Shown: positions 16,040 through 23,580 of the stretch, in pieces
Layout of the letters: every line of letters begins with the position of its first letter
Numbering within the stretch: the first letter of the stretch is position 1
Source: Phycisphaerales bacterium
GTDB taxonomy: Bacteria > Planctomycetota > Phycisphaerae > Phycisphaerales > UBA1924
Length of the DNA: 64,000 bases
Assembly (NCBI GenBank): GCA_022843045.1
Contig: JALHOJ010000003.1
Location: forward strand, 41,578-105,577
Direction of reading: 5' to 3'
Position numbers and translations under genes: made by a program
The notes under the pieces: generated by a model
The model's input: the letters and a program-made list of their open reading frames with translations, nothing else
The model's database searches: none
What the model was told of the DNA's origin: nothing

Positions 16040-16103
16040 GAATATCGGTCGAAGAGACGGATTCAAGGGCCTTGGAAGCCAAGACCGGGGAAAGGGCCCA
16101 AGA

Positions 16104-17009
16104 CTACTCGAGGGCTGCGGCGCCCGAGATGATTTCGGTGAGTTCGGTCGTAATCTGCGCCTGGCGGGCGCGGTTGAACTTGCGGGTGTAGAGCTTGCCC
16201 ATCTTCCCGGCGGCGTCCGTTGCGGACTTCATAGCCACCATGCGGGCGACGTTTTCGCTCACCACCGCGTCGTTGAACGCCTGGAACATCAGGGCCTTGA
16301 TCGCTGCGGGCAGCAGGCTGTCAAGCAGTTCCGGGGCCGAAGGCTCGAACGCGTAGACCTGCTTCATGCCGGTCTGCGCACTCGCGGCGGCGCCAGCCTT
16401 CGCGACCGAGTCGGTCTGGAAGGGCAGCAACTGCACAATCACAGGAGCCTGCTTGCTTGCCGTGATGAACTTCATGTACACGATCCGAACCGTGCTGACT
16501 TCACCCGCGATGAAGCGGCGGGCGTAGTCCTCAGCGAGGGCCTGCACGTCTTCGTACTTGGGCTTGTCGCCAAACTGGGTGTGCTGCTGGGCGATGGGCA
16601 CGCCCGCGTACTTGAAGAAGCCGGTGCCCTTCTTGCCCACGAGTTCGACCAGGCCGCCCTTCGCGGCGGGGTTGGCCTTCAGGAAGTTCATCGCCGTGCG
16701 CAGGATGCTGGCGTTGTACGGGCCGCAGAGGCCTCGATCGCTCGTGATGACCAGAGTGAGTTCCTTGGCGTCCGCCGCAGGCTTGCGACTGCCCAGGAGC
16801 GGGTGGGTCGCGTCGCCGCCGCCCTGGGCGAGGGCCGCGGCGAGCTGGCCGACGAGCTCGAACAGGGCGTCGGTATACGGGCGACCGGCGACGGAGCGTT
16901 GCTGGCTGGCGGCGAACTTGGCGGTGGCGATCATCTGCATCGTCTTGGTGATGCGCTTGATGTTGCCGACAGCCTTTATGCGCTTCTTGATCTCGCGGGT
17001 CTTTGCCAT
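16104..17009 (-). CDS. atpG: ATP synthase F1 subunit gamma
   Basis: The central rotor-stalk subunit of F1Fo ATP synthase, 301 residues, normal length. The N-terminal coiled coil MAKTREIKKRIKAVGNIKRI matches the family signature, the middle has LTLVITSDRGLCGPYNASIL, and the C-terminus carries the conserved FNDAVVSENVARMVAMKSAT and the closing helix ARQAQITTELTEIISGAAAL. The unusual point is context: atpA, atpD and atpC are not adjacent. Upstream on the same strand is an MBL hydrolase and downstream a terminator, so atpG is probably transcribed alone and the remaining F1 genes lie elsewhere. Confidence 0.95.
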   Translation of the reverse strand: MAKTREIKKRIKAVGNIKRITKTMQMIATAKFAASQQRSVAGRPYTDALFELVGQLAAALAQGGGDATHPLLGSRKPAADAKELTLVITSDRGLCGPYNASILRTAMNFLKANPAAKGGLVELVGKKGTGFFKYAGVPIAQQHTQFGDKPKYEDVQALAEDYARRFIAGEVSTVRIVYMKFITASKQAPVIVQLLPFQTDSVAKAGAAASAQTGMKQVYAFEPSAPELLDSLLPAAIKALMFQAFNDAVVSENVARMVAMKSATDAAGKMGKLYTRKFNRARQAQITTELTEIISGAAALE

Positions 17010-17160
17010 AGGGTGCCAAGGGTAGGTGGGGGAACGTACGGGTTCCAGCCGATGCGGAAAGCGATACAGCGGGAAAGCGAACGGCGGAAAAGCTGCAAGA
17101 GTCGTGGCAGTAGGGAGATACGTGTTGGTGGCCGGTTGCGACCAAGGCCTGCGAGCGAGA

Positions 17161-18048
17161 TTACTCGATCACCAGGCCGTCATACGCAAGGAACATGTTC
17201 TCGGGCAGGCGAGCCTGGGTTTCGGCATGCGGGAGTTCGTGGGCCATGTGGACGAAGTACGTGCGTGCCGCGCCGACTTCGCTGGCGATGTGCACGGCCT
17301 CGTCAAGCGTCAGGTGCGTGGGGTGTTTGCGTTCGCGGAGGCAGTCGAGGATGAGGGTCTGGGTCCCGGCAAGCCGAGCCCAACTGTCCGTGGGCACAGC
17401 GGAGATGTCCGTGCAATAGGAAAGTGGAAGGAGAGACGAAGAGACGGAGAGGCGGAGAAACGAAGTTGAAGAGCTCGCCGCACTCTCGTCTCTTCGTCTC
17501 TCTGTCTCTTCGTCTCTCTCAATTCTCCACCCCAGCACCGGCAGCCTCCCATGCAGCAACGGAATGGGCGTCGCGTGCAAACCGAAGAGATCAAGCGGCC
17601 TCCCTGCACGAATGTCGCGGTCGCTCACGCAATGCGGAATCAGCGTCGCGACAAAGCTGTCGTTCACGTTCTTGTCACGCTCGAAGATGTGCTTGTACAC
17701 CCGCTGCAGCGAGTCCATCGTGTGGTCGTCGGCGTAGATGTCGATCGGAGCCTTCATCACCGCGTTAAACCGCCGGACTTCATCGAGCCCGAAGATGTGG
17801 TCGACGTGGTTGTGTGTGAACAGAATCGCATCACAGCGCTGCAAGTTGCTCCGCAGCGCCTGCAAGCGAAGATCGGGCCCCGCGTCCAGCAGAATCACGC
17901 GCTCCTGACCCTTGGCATCGTTGAATCGCAACACCCCGGCGGTCCGCAGCCGCTTGTCGCGAGGATCGTCGCTCGTGCAGACGGCACAAGAGCACCCGAT
18001 CATCGGAATGCCCGCCGAGGTGCCAGTGCCCAGAAACTCAAATCGCAT
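17161..18048 (-). CDS. MBL-fold metal-dependent hydrolase with an in-frame palindrome insertion
   Basis: A metallo-beta-lactamase-fold phosphodiesterase of the PhnP/RNase Z-like type, 295 residues. It opens with MRFEFLGTGTSAGIPMIGCS and a Cys pair (CSCAVC) typical of PhnP relatives. Metal ligands are in FTHNHVDHIFGLDEVR (HxHxDH), HGRLPVLGWRI and YCTDISAVP, with a late His in YFVHMAHELPH. Between GWRIE and PLSYCTDIS, residues about 174-209, there is an insertion of 36 residues (DEETERRRDESAA, then LRLSVSSSLL) encoded by the palindrome at 17421-17530. Relatives go directly from the RI strand to the TD(I/V)S strand, so the insertion sits in a surface loop between two beta-strands, close to a metal ligand. 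The exact substrate is unknown. Confidence 0.85.
   Translation of the reverse strand: MRFEFLGTGTSAGIPMIGCSCAVCTSDDPRDKRLRTAGVLRFNDAKGQERVILLDAGPDLRLQALRSNLQRCDAILFTHNHVDHIFGLDEVRRFNAVMKAPIDIYADDHTMDSLQRVYKHIFERDKNVNDSFVATLIPHCVSDRDIRAGRPLDLFGLHATPIPLLHGRLPVLGWRIERDEETERRRDESAASSSTSFLRLSVSSSLLPLSYCTDISAVPTDSWARLAGTQTLILDCLRERKHPTHLTLDEAVHIASEVGAARTYFVHMAHELPHAETQARLPENMFLAYDGLVIE
17421..17530. repeat. GAGACGGA palindrome lying inside a coding sequence
   Basis: The left arm (about 17423-17466) is made of GAGACGAA/GAGACGGA/GGCGGAGA words. The right arm (about 17484-17530) is its inverse with TCTCGTCTCTTCGTCTC words, and GTGGA/TCCAC mark the outer edges. The arms are about 45 bp with a loop under 20 bp. 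The number of bases keeps the MBL hydrolase frame open through both arms. Confidence 0.75.
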
Positions 18049-18142
18049 CGGGCGATGCTACGGAGCATCGTCGCGGGAGCGTGGCGCAGGTCGCTGCGTA
18101 ATGAGCCTCGCGAGGACTCACGCACGCGGCAACAATCTCCCC

Positions 18143-18877
18143 ATGTGCGGCCGCTTCACCCGCAAGTACACCTGGAGACAAGTCCATGAGTTCCTGAACC
18201 TGGTCTTCCCCGCCGGGCAGTTGCCCGAGCAAGGGGAACTCACTCCGTCATTCAACGTCGCGCCCGCGCAGAAAGTCCTGGTCTTGCAGGCGACCGCGCG
18301 TGAGGGAAGCGGCGCGACGAGCACGCAACCGACCCATCTGGAGTTCGCGTGGCTTCGCTGGGGCTTCGTCCCCGCATGGTCCAAGGACCCGCGCAAGTAC
18401 TGGATCAACGCCCGCAGCGAAACCGCCGGCGAACTCCCTGCGTTCCGCGACGCGTTCGCCAAACGCCGCTGCGTCATCCCAGCCAGCGGTTTCTACGAGT
18501 GGCGCGTCCTGCCCGGCGCAAAGCAGCCCGAGTACATTACCGTCGCCGGCGCGGAGATCATGTGCTTTGCCGGCATCTGGGAGGTGCATCGCGCCAAGGA
18601 CGAAACCGGCGCGCTGCGTGATGTTGCGACCTGCGCGATCATGACCACGCGCCCTAACGAGTTCATGGGCCGCGTCCACGATCGCATGCCCGTCATCCTC
18701 GCGCCGCAGGATGCAAGACACTGGATCGAAGGCCGCGATCTCGCCAGACTCGCCGAGCCCTCTCCGCTGCAACTCCAGTCCCACGCCGTCAGCCCGCGCG
18801 TCAACGCTGTGAAGGCCGATCATGCGAGCCTGATGGAGCCTTGGACTCCCGACGTGCCGCCGAGTCTGTTTGGATGA
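18143..18877 (+). CDS. SRAP/YedK family abasic-site DNA-protein crosslinking protein
   Basis: A 244-residue protein of the SOS response-associated peptidase (SRAP; YedK/HMCES) family. These proteins form a covalent thiazolidine crosslink to abasic sites in single-stranded DNA. The catalytic Cys2 is exposed after Met removal (MCGRF). The other active-site elements are visible: Asn in SFNVAPAQ, WGFVPAWSKDP, NARSET, and the Glu in the RRCVIPASGFYEW segment, with a conserved His in RVHDRMPVIL. Start ATG 18143 is fixed by the required Met-Cys. It is divergent from the MBL hydrolase, with 95 bases between starts, and convergent with the Nif3-like gene. No LexA box was identified. Confidence 0.93.
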   Translation: MCGRFTRKYTWRQVHEFLNLVFPAGQLPEQGELTPSFNVAPAQKVLVLQATAREGSGATSTQPTHLEFAWLRWGFVPAWSKDPRKYWINARSETAGELPAFRDAFAKRRCVIPASGFYEWRVLPGAKQPEYITVAGAEIMCFAGIWEVHRAKDETGALRDVATCAIMTTRPNEFMGRVHDRMPVILAPQDARHWIEGRDLARLAEPSPLQLQSHAVSPRVNAVKADHASLMEPWTPDVPPSLFG

Positions 18878-18896
18878 ACGAATACCAAGAAAGCGA

Positions 18897-20048
18897 TTAC
18901 ACCGCCACCAGCGGCGTGCGGTCGGTCTTCGACACGGCGACCGGAACGTCAACGAGTTTCTCCAATCGCTCGCGCAGGCGGGGGAGGTACCCGCGTTCGG
19001 TGCTGGTGTGCCCGCCCAGGATGACGCTCATGCCGCTGTTGAGGGCTCCGAGGACGTCGTGGTGCTTCATTTCGCCGGTGACGAAGACGTCGCAGCCGTC
19101 TTCGCGGGAGAGGCGTGAGAGTTCGCCTCCTGCGCCGGGGACGACGCCCACGTGCATCACCGGCTTGTCTTCGCCCGTGGGGCCGCTCGCGAGCGCGTAG
19201 CGGACCTGGTCGCGACCGACCCAGGCCTTGAGCCGCAGCGCGAGTTCGGCGACGGTGGTGGGCTTGTCGAGGGTTAGTCGGCGGCCGGCGCCGACGGTGC
19301 GTTGGGGTTGGGCGATCAGTTCGTAGACGTCGATCGCGGGGGCTTCGTAGGGATGGAACTTGCGGAGGGTCTCAAGGGCGAGGGCAAGGCTGGACTTGCT
19401 CGCGACCATTTCGAGGCGGACCTCGCGCACGCTTTCGAGCACGTTGCGGTTGCCCACGGCGGGGTTGGTCGAATCATCGCCCAGGAACGTGCCGGTGCCT
19501 TCGGTGGCGAAGGAACAGACTTGGTACGCGCCGATGCGGCCGGCTCCGGCGGTGGCGAGGGCGTTGCGGACTTGTTCGACATCCTTGGCGGGCAGGAACG
19601 TCACGATCTTGACTTGCTGCGAACCTGCGACGCGAGCGTGCGCGGCGAGGGCCCGGCAATCGCCCGCGATCTTGCCAGGTGTCTTGGAGCCGGAGAGGCC
19701 TTCGCAGAGCCAATCGGCGACGCCCGCAGGAATCGCGTCCAGCGCGGTGTGGGGCGAGTAGATCGCGATGTTGTGCTGGAGGGCGCGGAGGATGACGCGC
19801 TGGCGGGGCGTGGCGTCGGTGATCTTGCTCAGGGGCTCAAAGATGGGCGGGTGATACGCGACGATCGCGCCGCAGTTCATCTCGACGGCTTCGTGCAGGA
19901 CGGCTTCGTTGAGGTCGATGGTGAGGACGACGGGGCCGCGGAGGCTGGCCGAGCGGTCGCCCACGAGCAGGCCGACCTTGTCCCAACTCTCGGCGTATTC
20001 GAGCGGGGCGATCTGCTGCATGGCGGCGACGAGGTCACGGATGAGCAT
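18897..20048 (-). CDS. Nif3-like dinuclear metal centre protein
   Basis: A protein of 383 residues in the NIF3/YqfO family (GTP cyclohydrolase I type 2-like). It carries the family start MLIRDLVAAMQQIAPLEYAE, SWDKVGLLVGD and metal ligands in IVAYHPPIFEPL, IYSPHTALDA and the C-terminal VTGEMKHHDVL with the HTSTERGYL ending. The middle (about 150-290) holds the extra YqfO-type domain (VKIVTFLPA, FHPYEAPAIDVYEL), making it the longer form. ATG 20048 was chosen because it starts the family core; the open frame extends far upstream without homology. Its biological role is unsettled in all organisms. It is divergent from ispE, with 108 bases between containing AGTGCGG tandem words. Confidence 0.92.
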   Translation of the reverse strand: MLIRDLVAAMQQIAPLEYAESWDKVGLLVGDRSASLRGPVVLTIDLNEAVLHEAVEMNCGAIVAYHPPIFEPLSKITDATPRQRVILRALQHNIAIYSPHTALDAIPAGVADWLCEGLSGSKTPGKIAGDCRALAAHARVAGSQQVKIVTFLPAKDVEQVRNALATAGAGRIGAYQVCSFATEGTGTFLGDDSTNPAVGNRNVLESVREVRLEMVASKSSLALALETLRKFHPYEAPAIDVYELIAQPQRTVGAGRRLTLDKPTTVAELALRLKAWVGRDQVRYALASGPTGEDKPVMHVGVVPGAGGELSRLSREDGCDVFVTGEMKHHDVLGALNSGMSVILGGHTSTERGYLPRLRERLEKLVDVPVAVSKTDRTPLVAV

Positions 20049-20156
20049 GGGGGAGTTTAGAAGTGCGAAAGTGCGGCGGTGCGGCGGTGCGAAAGTCGGG
20101 AGTGTTGAGGTGACCGGTGCGAGAAGAGAATCGCTCGAGGGGTCGTAGGATGTCGC

Positions 20157-21194
20157 ATGATCACACGCCAGGCGTTTGCCAAGGTCAATTTGATGTTGTC
20201 GGTGGGGGAGGCGTTGCCTGCGGAGCACGCGAAGGGCGGGTATCACCCGATTGCAAGTTGGTTGAGCGCGATCGGGGTGCATGATGACCTGACGATCGCG
20301 CCGCTGGAGGCGGGGCAGGCGTCGAAGTACGACATTCGGTGGGCGGAAGATGCGCCGCGGGCGGGGCTTGTGGACTGGCCGCTGGACAAGGATCTGGCGG
20401 TGCGGGCGCATCGGGCCATGGAGGCGCGGGTGGGGCGGGCGTTGCCTGTGGCGATGAAGCTGGTAAAGCGGATTCCGGTGGGCGCGGGCCTGGGAGGGGG
20501 CAGTTCGGACGCCGCGGCGTGCTTGATGGCGATGCGTGAGGCGTTTGAACTTGCGATGCCCGATGAGGTGCTGCGCGAGATCGCGATGACGCTGGGGAGC
20601 GATGTGGCGTTCTTTGTGGATGAGGAAGGGCGCGAAGAGGATGACGAGGAAGTGAGCGGCGGCAGGCCGCCTCGCCCGGCCCTGGTTTCGGGGTTGGGTG
20701 AGGTGATCGAGCGGGTCGAGCCCATCGAGAAGCCGATCTTGCTGGTGGTGCCGGGATTTGGGTGCTCTACGCCCGCGGTGTACAAAGCGTTTGACGATGC
20801 GCTCGCAGCGGAACTGAAGGAGTATCGAATGGATCGGGCGGTTGCCGGTGCGACGGGACGCGAGCGATCGACTGGCCCGCGCGAAGAGATGGTGCGGGGG
20901 CGGGTTGCGAAGATGATCGAGCGTGGGAGTGTTGCGCCGGACCTGCTGTTCAACGACCTCTCGAAGGCGGCGTTCGCGGTGGAGCCGCGGCTTGGGCAGT
21001 TGGTAACGGCCCTTTCCAACGCTACGCGAAGTCCAGCGCATGTGACGGGCAGCGGCAGTTGCGTCTTCCTCGCGCCGCCCGCGGCGAAGATGGAGTGGTA
21101 CTTGCCCCGCGTGCAGAAGGCCTGTGCCGCGTTGGGAGCGACGGGGGCGTTTGGCGGGGAGCCGGTGGTGGTGGTGACGGGGTTGGTTGGGTAG
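20157..21194 (+). CDS. ispE: 4-diphosphocytidyl-2-C-methyl-D-erythritol kinase
   Basis: A GHMP-family kinase of the MEP isoprenoid pathway, which phosphorylates the 2-hydroxyl of CDP-methylerythritol. The substrate strand AFAKVNLMLSVG lies near residue 5 and the ATP-binding loop PVGAGLGGGSSDAAACLMAM near residue 105, followed by LGSDVAFFVD. The C-terminal GHMP domain includes NDLSKAAFAVEPRL and VTGSGSCVFL. At 345 residues it is longer than the usual 280-300. The surplus includes an acidic insert (EEGREEDDEEVSGG, about 160-173) after the SDVAFFVD strand and a further insert near 230-260. Start ATG 20157. Confidence 0.92.
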   Translation: MITRQAFAKVNLMLSVGEALPAEHAKGGYHPIASWLSAIGVHDDLTIAPLEAGQASKYDIRWAEDAPRAGLVDWPLDKDLAVRAHRAMEARVGRALPVAMKLVKRIPVGAGLGGGSSDAAACLMAMREAFELAMPDEVLREIAMTLGSDVAFFVDEEGREEDDEEVSGGRPPRPALVSGLGEVIERVEPIEKPILLVVPGFGCSTPAVYKAFDDALAAELKEYRMDRAVAGATGRERSTGPREEMVRGRVAKMIERGSVAPDLLFNDLSKAAFAVEPRLGQLVTALSNATRSPAHVTGSGSCVFLAPPAAKMEWYLPRVQKACAALGATGAFGGEPVVVVTGLVG

Positions 21195-21220
21195 GGGGAG
21201 GGAAGTGCCAGAGTGCGACA

Positions 21221-21283
21221 GACGGTGAGACGGTGAAGTGGCATGCAGCAATCCAGCTGCTTTCCGCTTCACCGTCTCACCGT
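21221..21283. repeat. GACGGTGA-word palindrome
   Basis: The arms ACGGTGAGACGGTGAAGTGG (21222-21241) and CCGCTTCACCGTCTCACCGT (21264-21283) pair with one mismatch over 20 bp around a 22-base loop. Further CACCGT words follow to 21300. It lies between two co-directional genes, ispE and the ROK kinase. No poly-T tract makes it a normal terminator. Confidence 0.65.
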
Positions 21284-21374
21284 TTCACACCTCACCGTCC
21301 CGCGTTCCAAACCCCGACTAGCATCCGGCCGCGCATTGGCCACTTGGACATTTGGCCCTTTGGAAATTTCTGAC

Positions 21375-22358
21375 ATGCCCCCCACCAAACCATTCATCGG
21401 GATCGATCTTGGCGGCACGAACATGCAATTGGGCGTGGTCTCGCCTGATGGCAAGCTGCTGGCGCAGACCAAGCGCAAGACCAAGTCTGAAGACGGGGCC
21501 GAGGGCGTGCTCAACCGGATCGCCGAGGGCGTGCTGGAGTGTTGCTCGCTTGCGAACCTGGCCCCGAGCGCATTGGGCGGTCTTGGGATCGGCGCGCCGG
21601 GCGTGATTGAGCCGACCAAGGGCGTGGTGGTGGAGGCGGTCAATCTGCGTTGGAATGACGTGCCGCTTGCGGACTTGCTTGCGAAGCGATTGAAGCTCAA
21701 GACCATTGTGGATAATGACGTCAACGTCGCGGTGTACGGCGAGAACAAGCTCGGGGCGGGCAAGAACAGCCGGAACATGATGGGCCTGTGGATCGGCACG
21801 GGGATCGGCGGCGGGCTGATTTTGAATGGCGAACTGCACTATGGGCACTACTTCTCGGCGGGCGAGATCGGGCACATCATCCTGTTCCCGTTCCATCCGC
21901 TGGGCTCACGCACGCTGGAGAACAACGCCAGCCGCACGAACGTCTCCAATCGCATCATCAAGCTGATCAACAGCAACTACAAGTCCAAGCTCACGAGCGA
22001 ACTGGGCGACGATCCCGACAAGTGGACCAAGGAAGTCAAGAGCAAGCTGATCGCGCAGCACTACCGGGGCGGCGAGCGAGAGGACGCGCTCGTGGTCGAG
22101 GTCGTCGATGACGCGGCGGAGATGGTGGCGATCGCCGTGGCCAACGCTGTCACGGTGCTGAGCCTGGAACGCGTTGTGCTGGGCGGCGGACTCACCGAGG
22201 CGTGCGGCAAGGCGTTTGTTGAACGCGTGCAGCGGCATGCGAAGGAACTGATCTTCCCGCGGGCTGCGCAGCAGTGCGAAATCGTCGCGAGCAAGCTCGA
22301 AGACGCCGCGGGCATCCTGGGTGCGGCGATGCTTGCGATGGAAAAGCTGGCAAAGTGA
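21375..22358 (+). CDS. ROK family sugar kinase
   Basis: A protein of 327 residues with the ROK/actin-like ATPase fold. Phosphate 1 motif FIGIDLGGTNMQLGVV lies at residue 7, the catalytic Asp in IVDNDVNVAVYGE near 115, WIGTGIGGGLILNG near 137, and GEIGHIILFPFHPL near 155. Most glucose-type ROK kinases follow GEIGH with a zinc site CxCGxxGCxE. Here that segment is replaced by a Cys-free sequence (SRTLENNASRTNVSNRI), so structural zinc is absent and substrate preference may differ. The conserved His of GEIGH and the C-terminal VVLGGGLTEACG are present. Start ATG 21375 lies 180 bases after ispE, behind a palindrome. Glucokinase activity is plausible but not established. Confidence 0.86.
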   Translation: MPPTKPFIGIDLGGTNMQLGVVSPDGKLLAQTKRKTKSEDGAEGVLNRIAEGVLECCSLANLAPSALGGLGIGAPGVIEPTKGVVVEAVNLRWNDVPLADLLAKRLKLKTIVDNDVNVAVYGENKLGAGKNSRNMMGLWIGTGIGGGLILNGELHYGHYFSAGEIGHIILFPFHPLGSRTLENNASRTNVSNRIIKLINSNYKSKLTSELGDDPDKWTKEVKSKLIAQHYRGGEREDALVVEVVDDAAEMVAIAVANAVTVLSLERVVLGGGLTEACGKAFVERVQRHAKELIFPRAAQQCEIVASKLEDAAGILGAAMLAMEKLAK

Positions 22359-22427
22359 TCGGTTCCAAACGCGGGGCCTGAGGCCCGGCGAAGGCCCGGG
22401 TCGAGCGTCGACAGTCGCGACGCAAGC

Positions 22428-23387
22428 CTACTTGCGAGTCAGCGTCACCTTGCTGGTGGTGCGGTTGCTGCCCGAGGTCTGGCCGGCAAGCTGTGTCTCC
22501 ACGACCACGTTCATATTCATGTTCATGCGCTCGAGCATGCCTTCCTCGGTGTTCCAGGTCGAGCTGCCCGAGAGGCTGCTTTCGCGGATGCGAGCCATTC
22601 CCGACAGCGACGCGTCGAGCGTGAGTGAGCCTTGCATGTCGATCTCGGCTCGCGAGGCGCGGTGGCTCTTGAGCGTGTAGTCGTTCTTGAGCTTCATCGT
22701 GCCCATCGCGCCGCCCATGTTGGTTTCGGTGCTCCACGTCTCCCCGACCTTCGCGAGGCCGTCGTCGCCCTTGATGCTGGTGATGGGGCCGAAGAGCCCG
22801 CGCACGAAGTCCGCGGCGGAGAACTGCTGGAGCATGTTGGGATCGAGCTTGTCGCCGCCGCCCGTGACGTTGACGGATGTGATCTTGCCGGTTTCGTCGG
22901 TTTGGAGCGTGAGCGTGAGGCCGACAACGCTGCGAAGGGTGGCGTCGAAGACGTCTTGCTGGTTGGCGGGCTTGGTGCTGTCAAACTCAACCTTGCCCGT
23001 GGGGCCTTCGGAGGTGAAGACCAGGGAGTCGTAGACGAGGTCGAGGGTCGCCGCGCCGTTGGTGGCGACTTGCTTGACCTTGAGCGTCAGGCCCAGTTGC
23101 TGCTTGACGGTGCTGTTGATGGACCCCTCGCCCGCACCGATCTCGTTGGTGCTGTCCATCTCGAGGTTGAACTTGACCTGCTGGCCCTGGCGGAACTTGG
23201 GGCGGAGGTCGACTTGGTCGGAGGCGGTGGACTTGGGCTTGGGCTGGTCGGTGGGCGTGGGCTGTGCAAGCGCAGCGGAGGGCCAGGCGGCCCAAGAGCC
23301 GACGAGCGCGGCGGCCAAGAGGAGCACGCGGGCGGTGCTGGTGCGGGGCTTGGAGATTGGCGTGGTGTGGGGGGTCATCGTGAGCAT
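22428..23387 (-). CDS. Secreted protein, DUF6263-like
   Basis: A 319-residue exported protein. It has a signal peptide (VLLLAAALVGSWAAWPSAAL, cleavage after ALAQ around residue 42), a Pro/Lys linker, then a beta-rich domain with LRPKFRQGQQVKFNLEMDST, regularly spaced strands and a Thr/Ser-rich end (NRTTSKVTLTRK). The pattern of a periplasmic lipid- or polymer-binding-like beta protein with GETWSTETNMGG suggests DUF6263, a planctomycete-rich family of unknown function; that assignment is from memory of the pattern and not certain. Start ATG 23387 or the ATG three codons later. It converges with the ROK kinase. Confidence 0.68.
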   Translation of the reverse strand: MLTMTPHTTPISKPRTSTARVLLLAAALVGSWAAWPSAALAQPTPTDQPKPKSTASDQVDLRPKFRQGQQVKFNLEMDSTNEIGAGEGSINSTVKQQLGLTLKVKQVATNGAATLDLVYDSLVFTSEGPTGKVEFDSTKPANQQDVFDATLRSVVGLTLTLQTDETGKITSVNVTGGGDKLDPNMLQQFSAADFVRGLFGPITSIKGDDGLAKVGETWSTETNMGGAMGTMKLKNDYTLKSHRASRAEIDMQGSLTLDASLSGMARIRESSLSGSSTWNTEEGMLERMNMNMNVVVETQLAGQTSGSNRTTSKVTLTRK

Positions 23388-23580
23388 GGTTGGGGCCTGA
23401 TCGGGTTTGAGCGGCGAGAAACCTCACAGATACGTGGAGTTTGTATCGGCTCGCGCGGGGGAGGTTCCCGGCAAGTGGGTTGGATGCGCGAGATTGGGGG
23501 TGGTTCGGGGATAGTCGGTCACCTGACTCGCTTCGGGCGCGTCAAGAGTTTGCCCGGCGGGCGTTGGCTTGAGCAGCGGT

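Noticed and set aside
15915..16082. Longer start for the ECF sigma factor
   Set aside because: It would place the atpG terminator inside the coding sequence and adds unrelated residues.
20049..21272. Extension of the Nif3-like gene far upstream, opposite ispE
   Set aside because: The frame is only the mirror of the GC-rich ispE gene. It is full of Arg, His and Pro and has no relation to the family.
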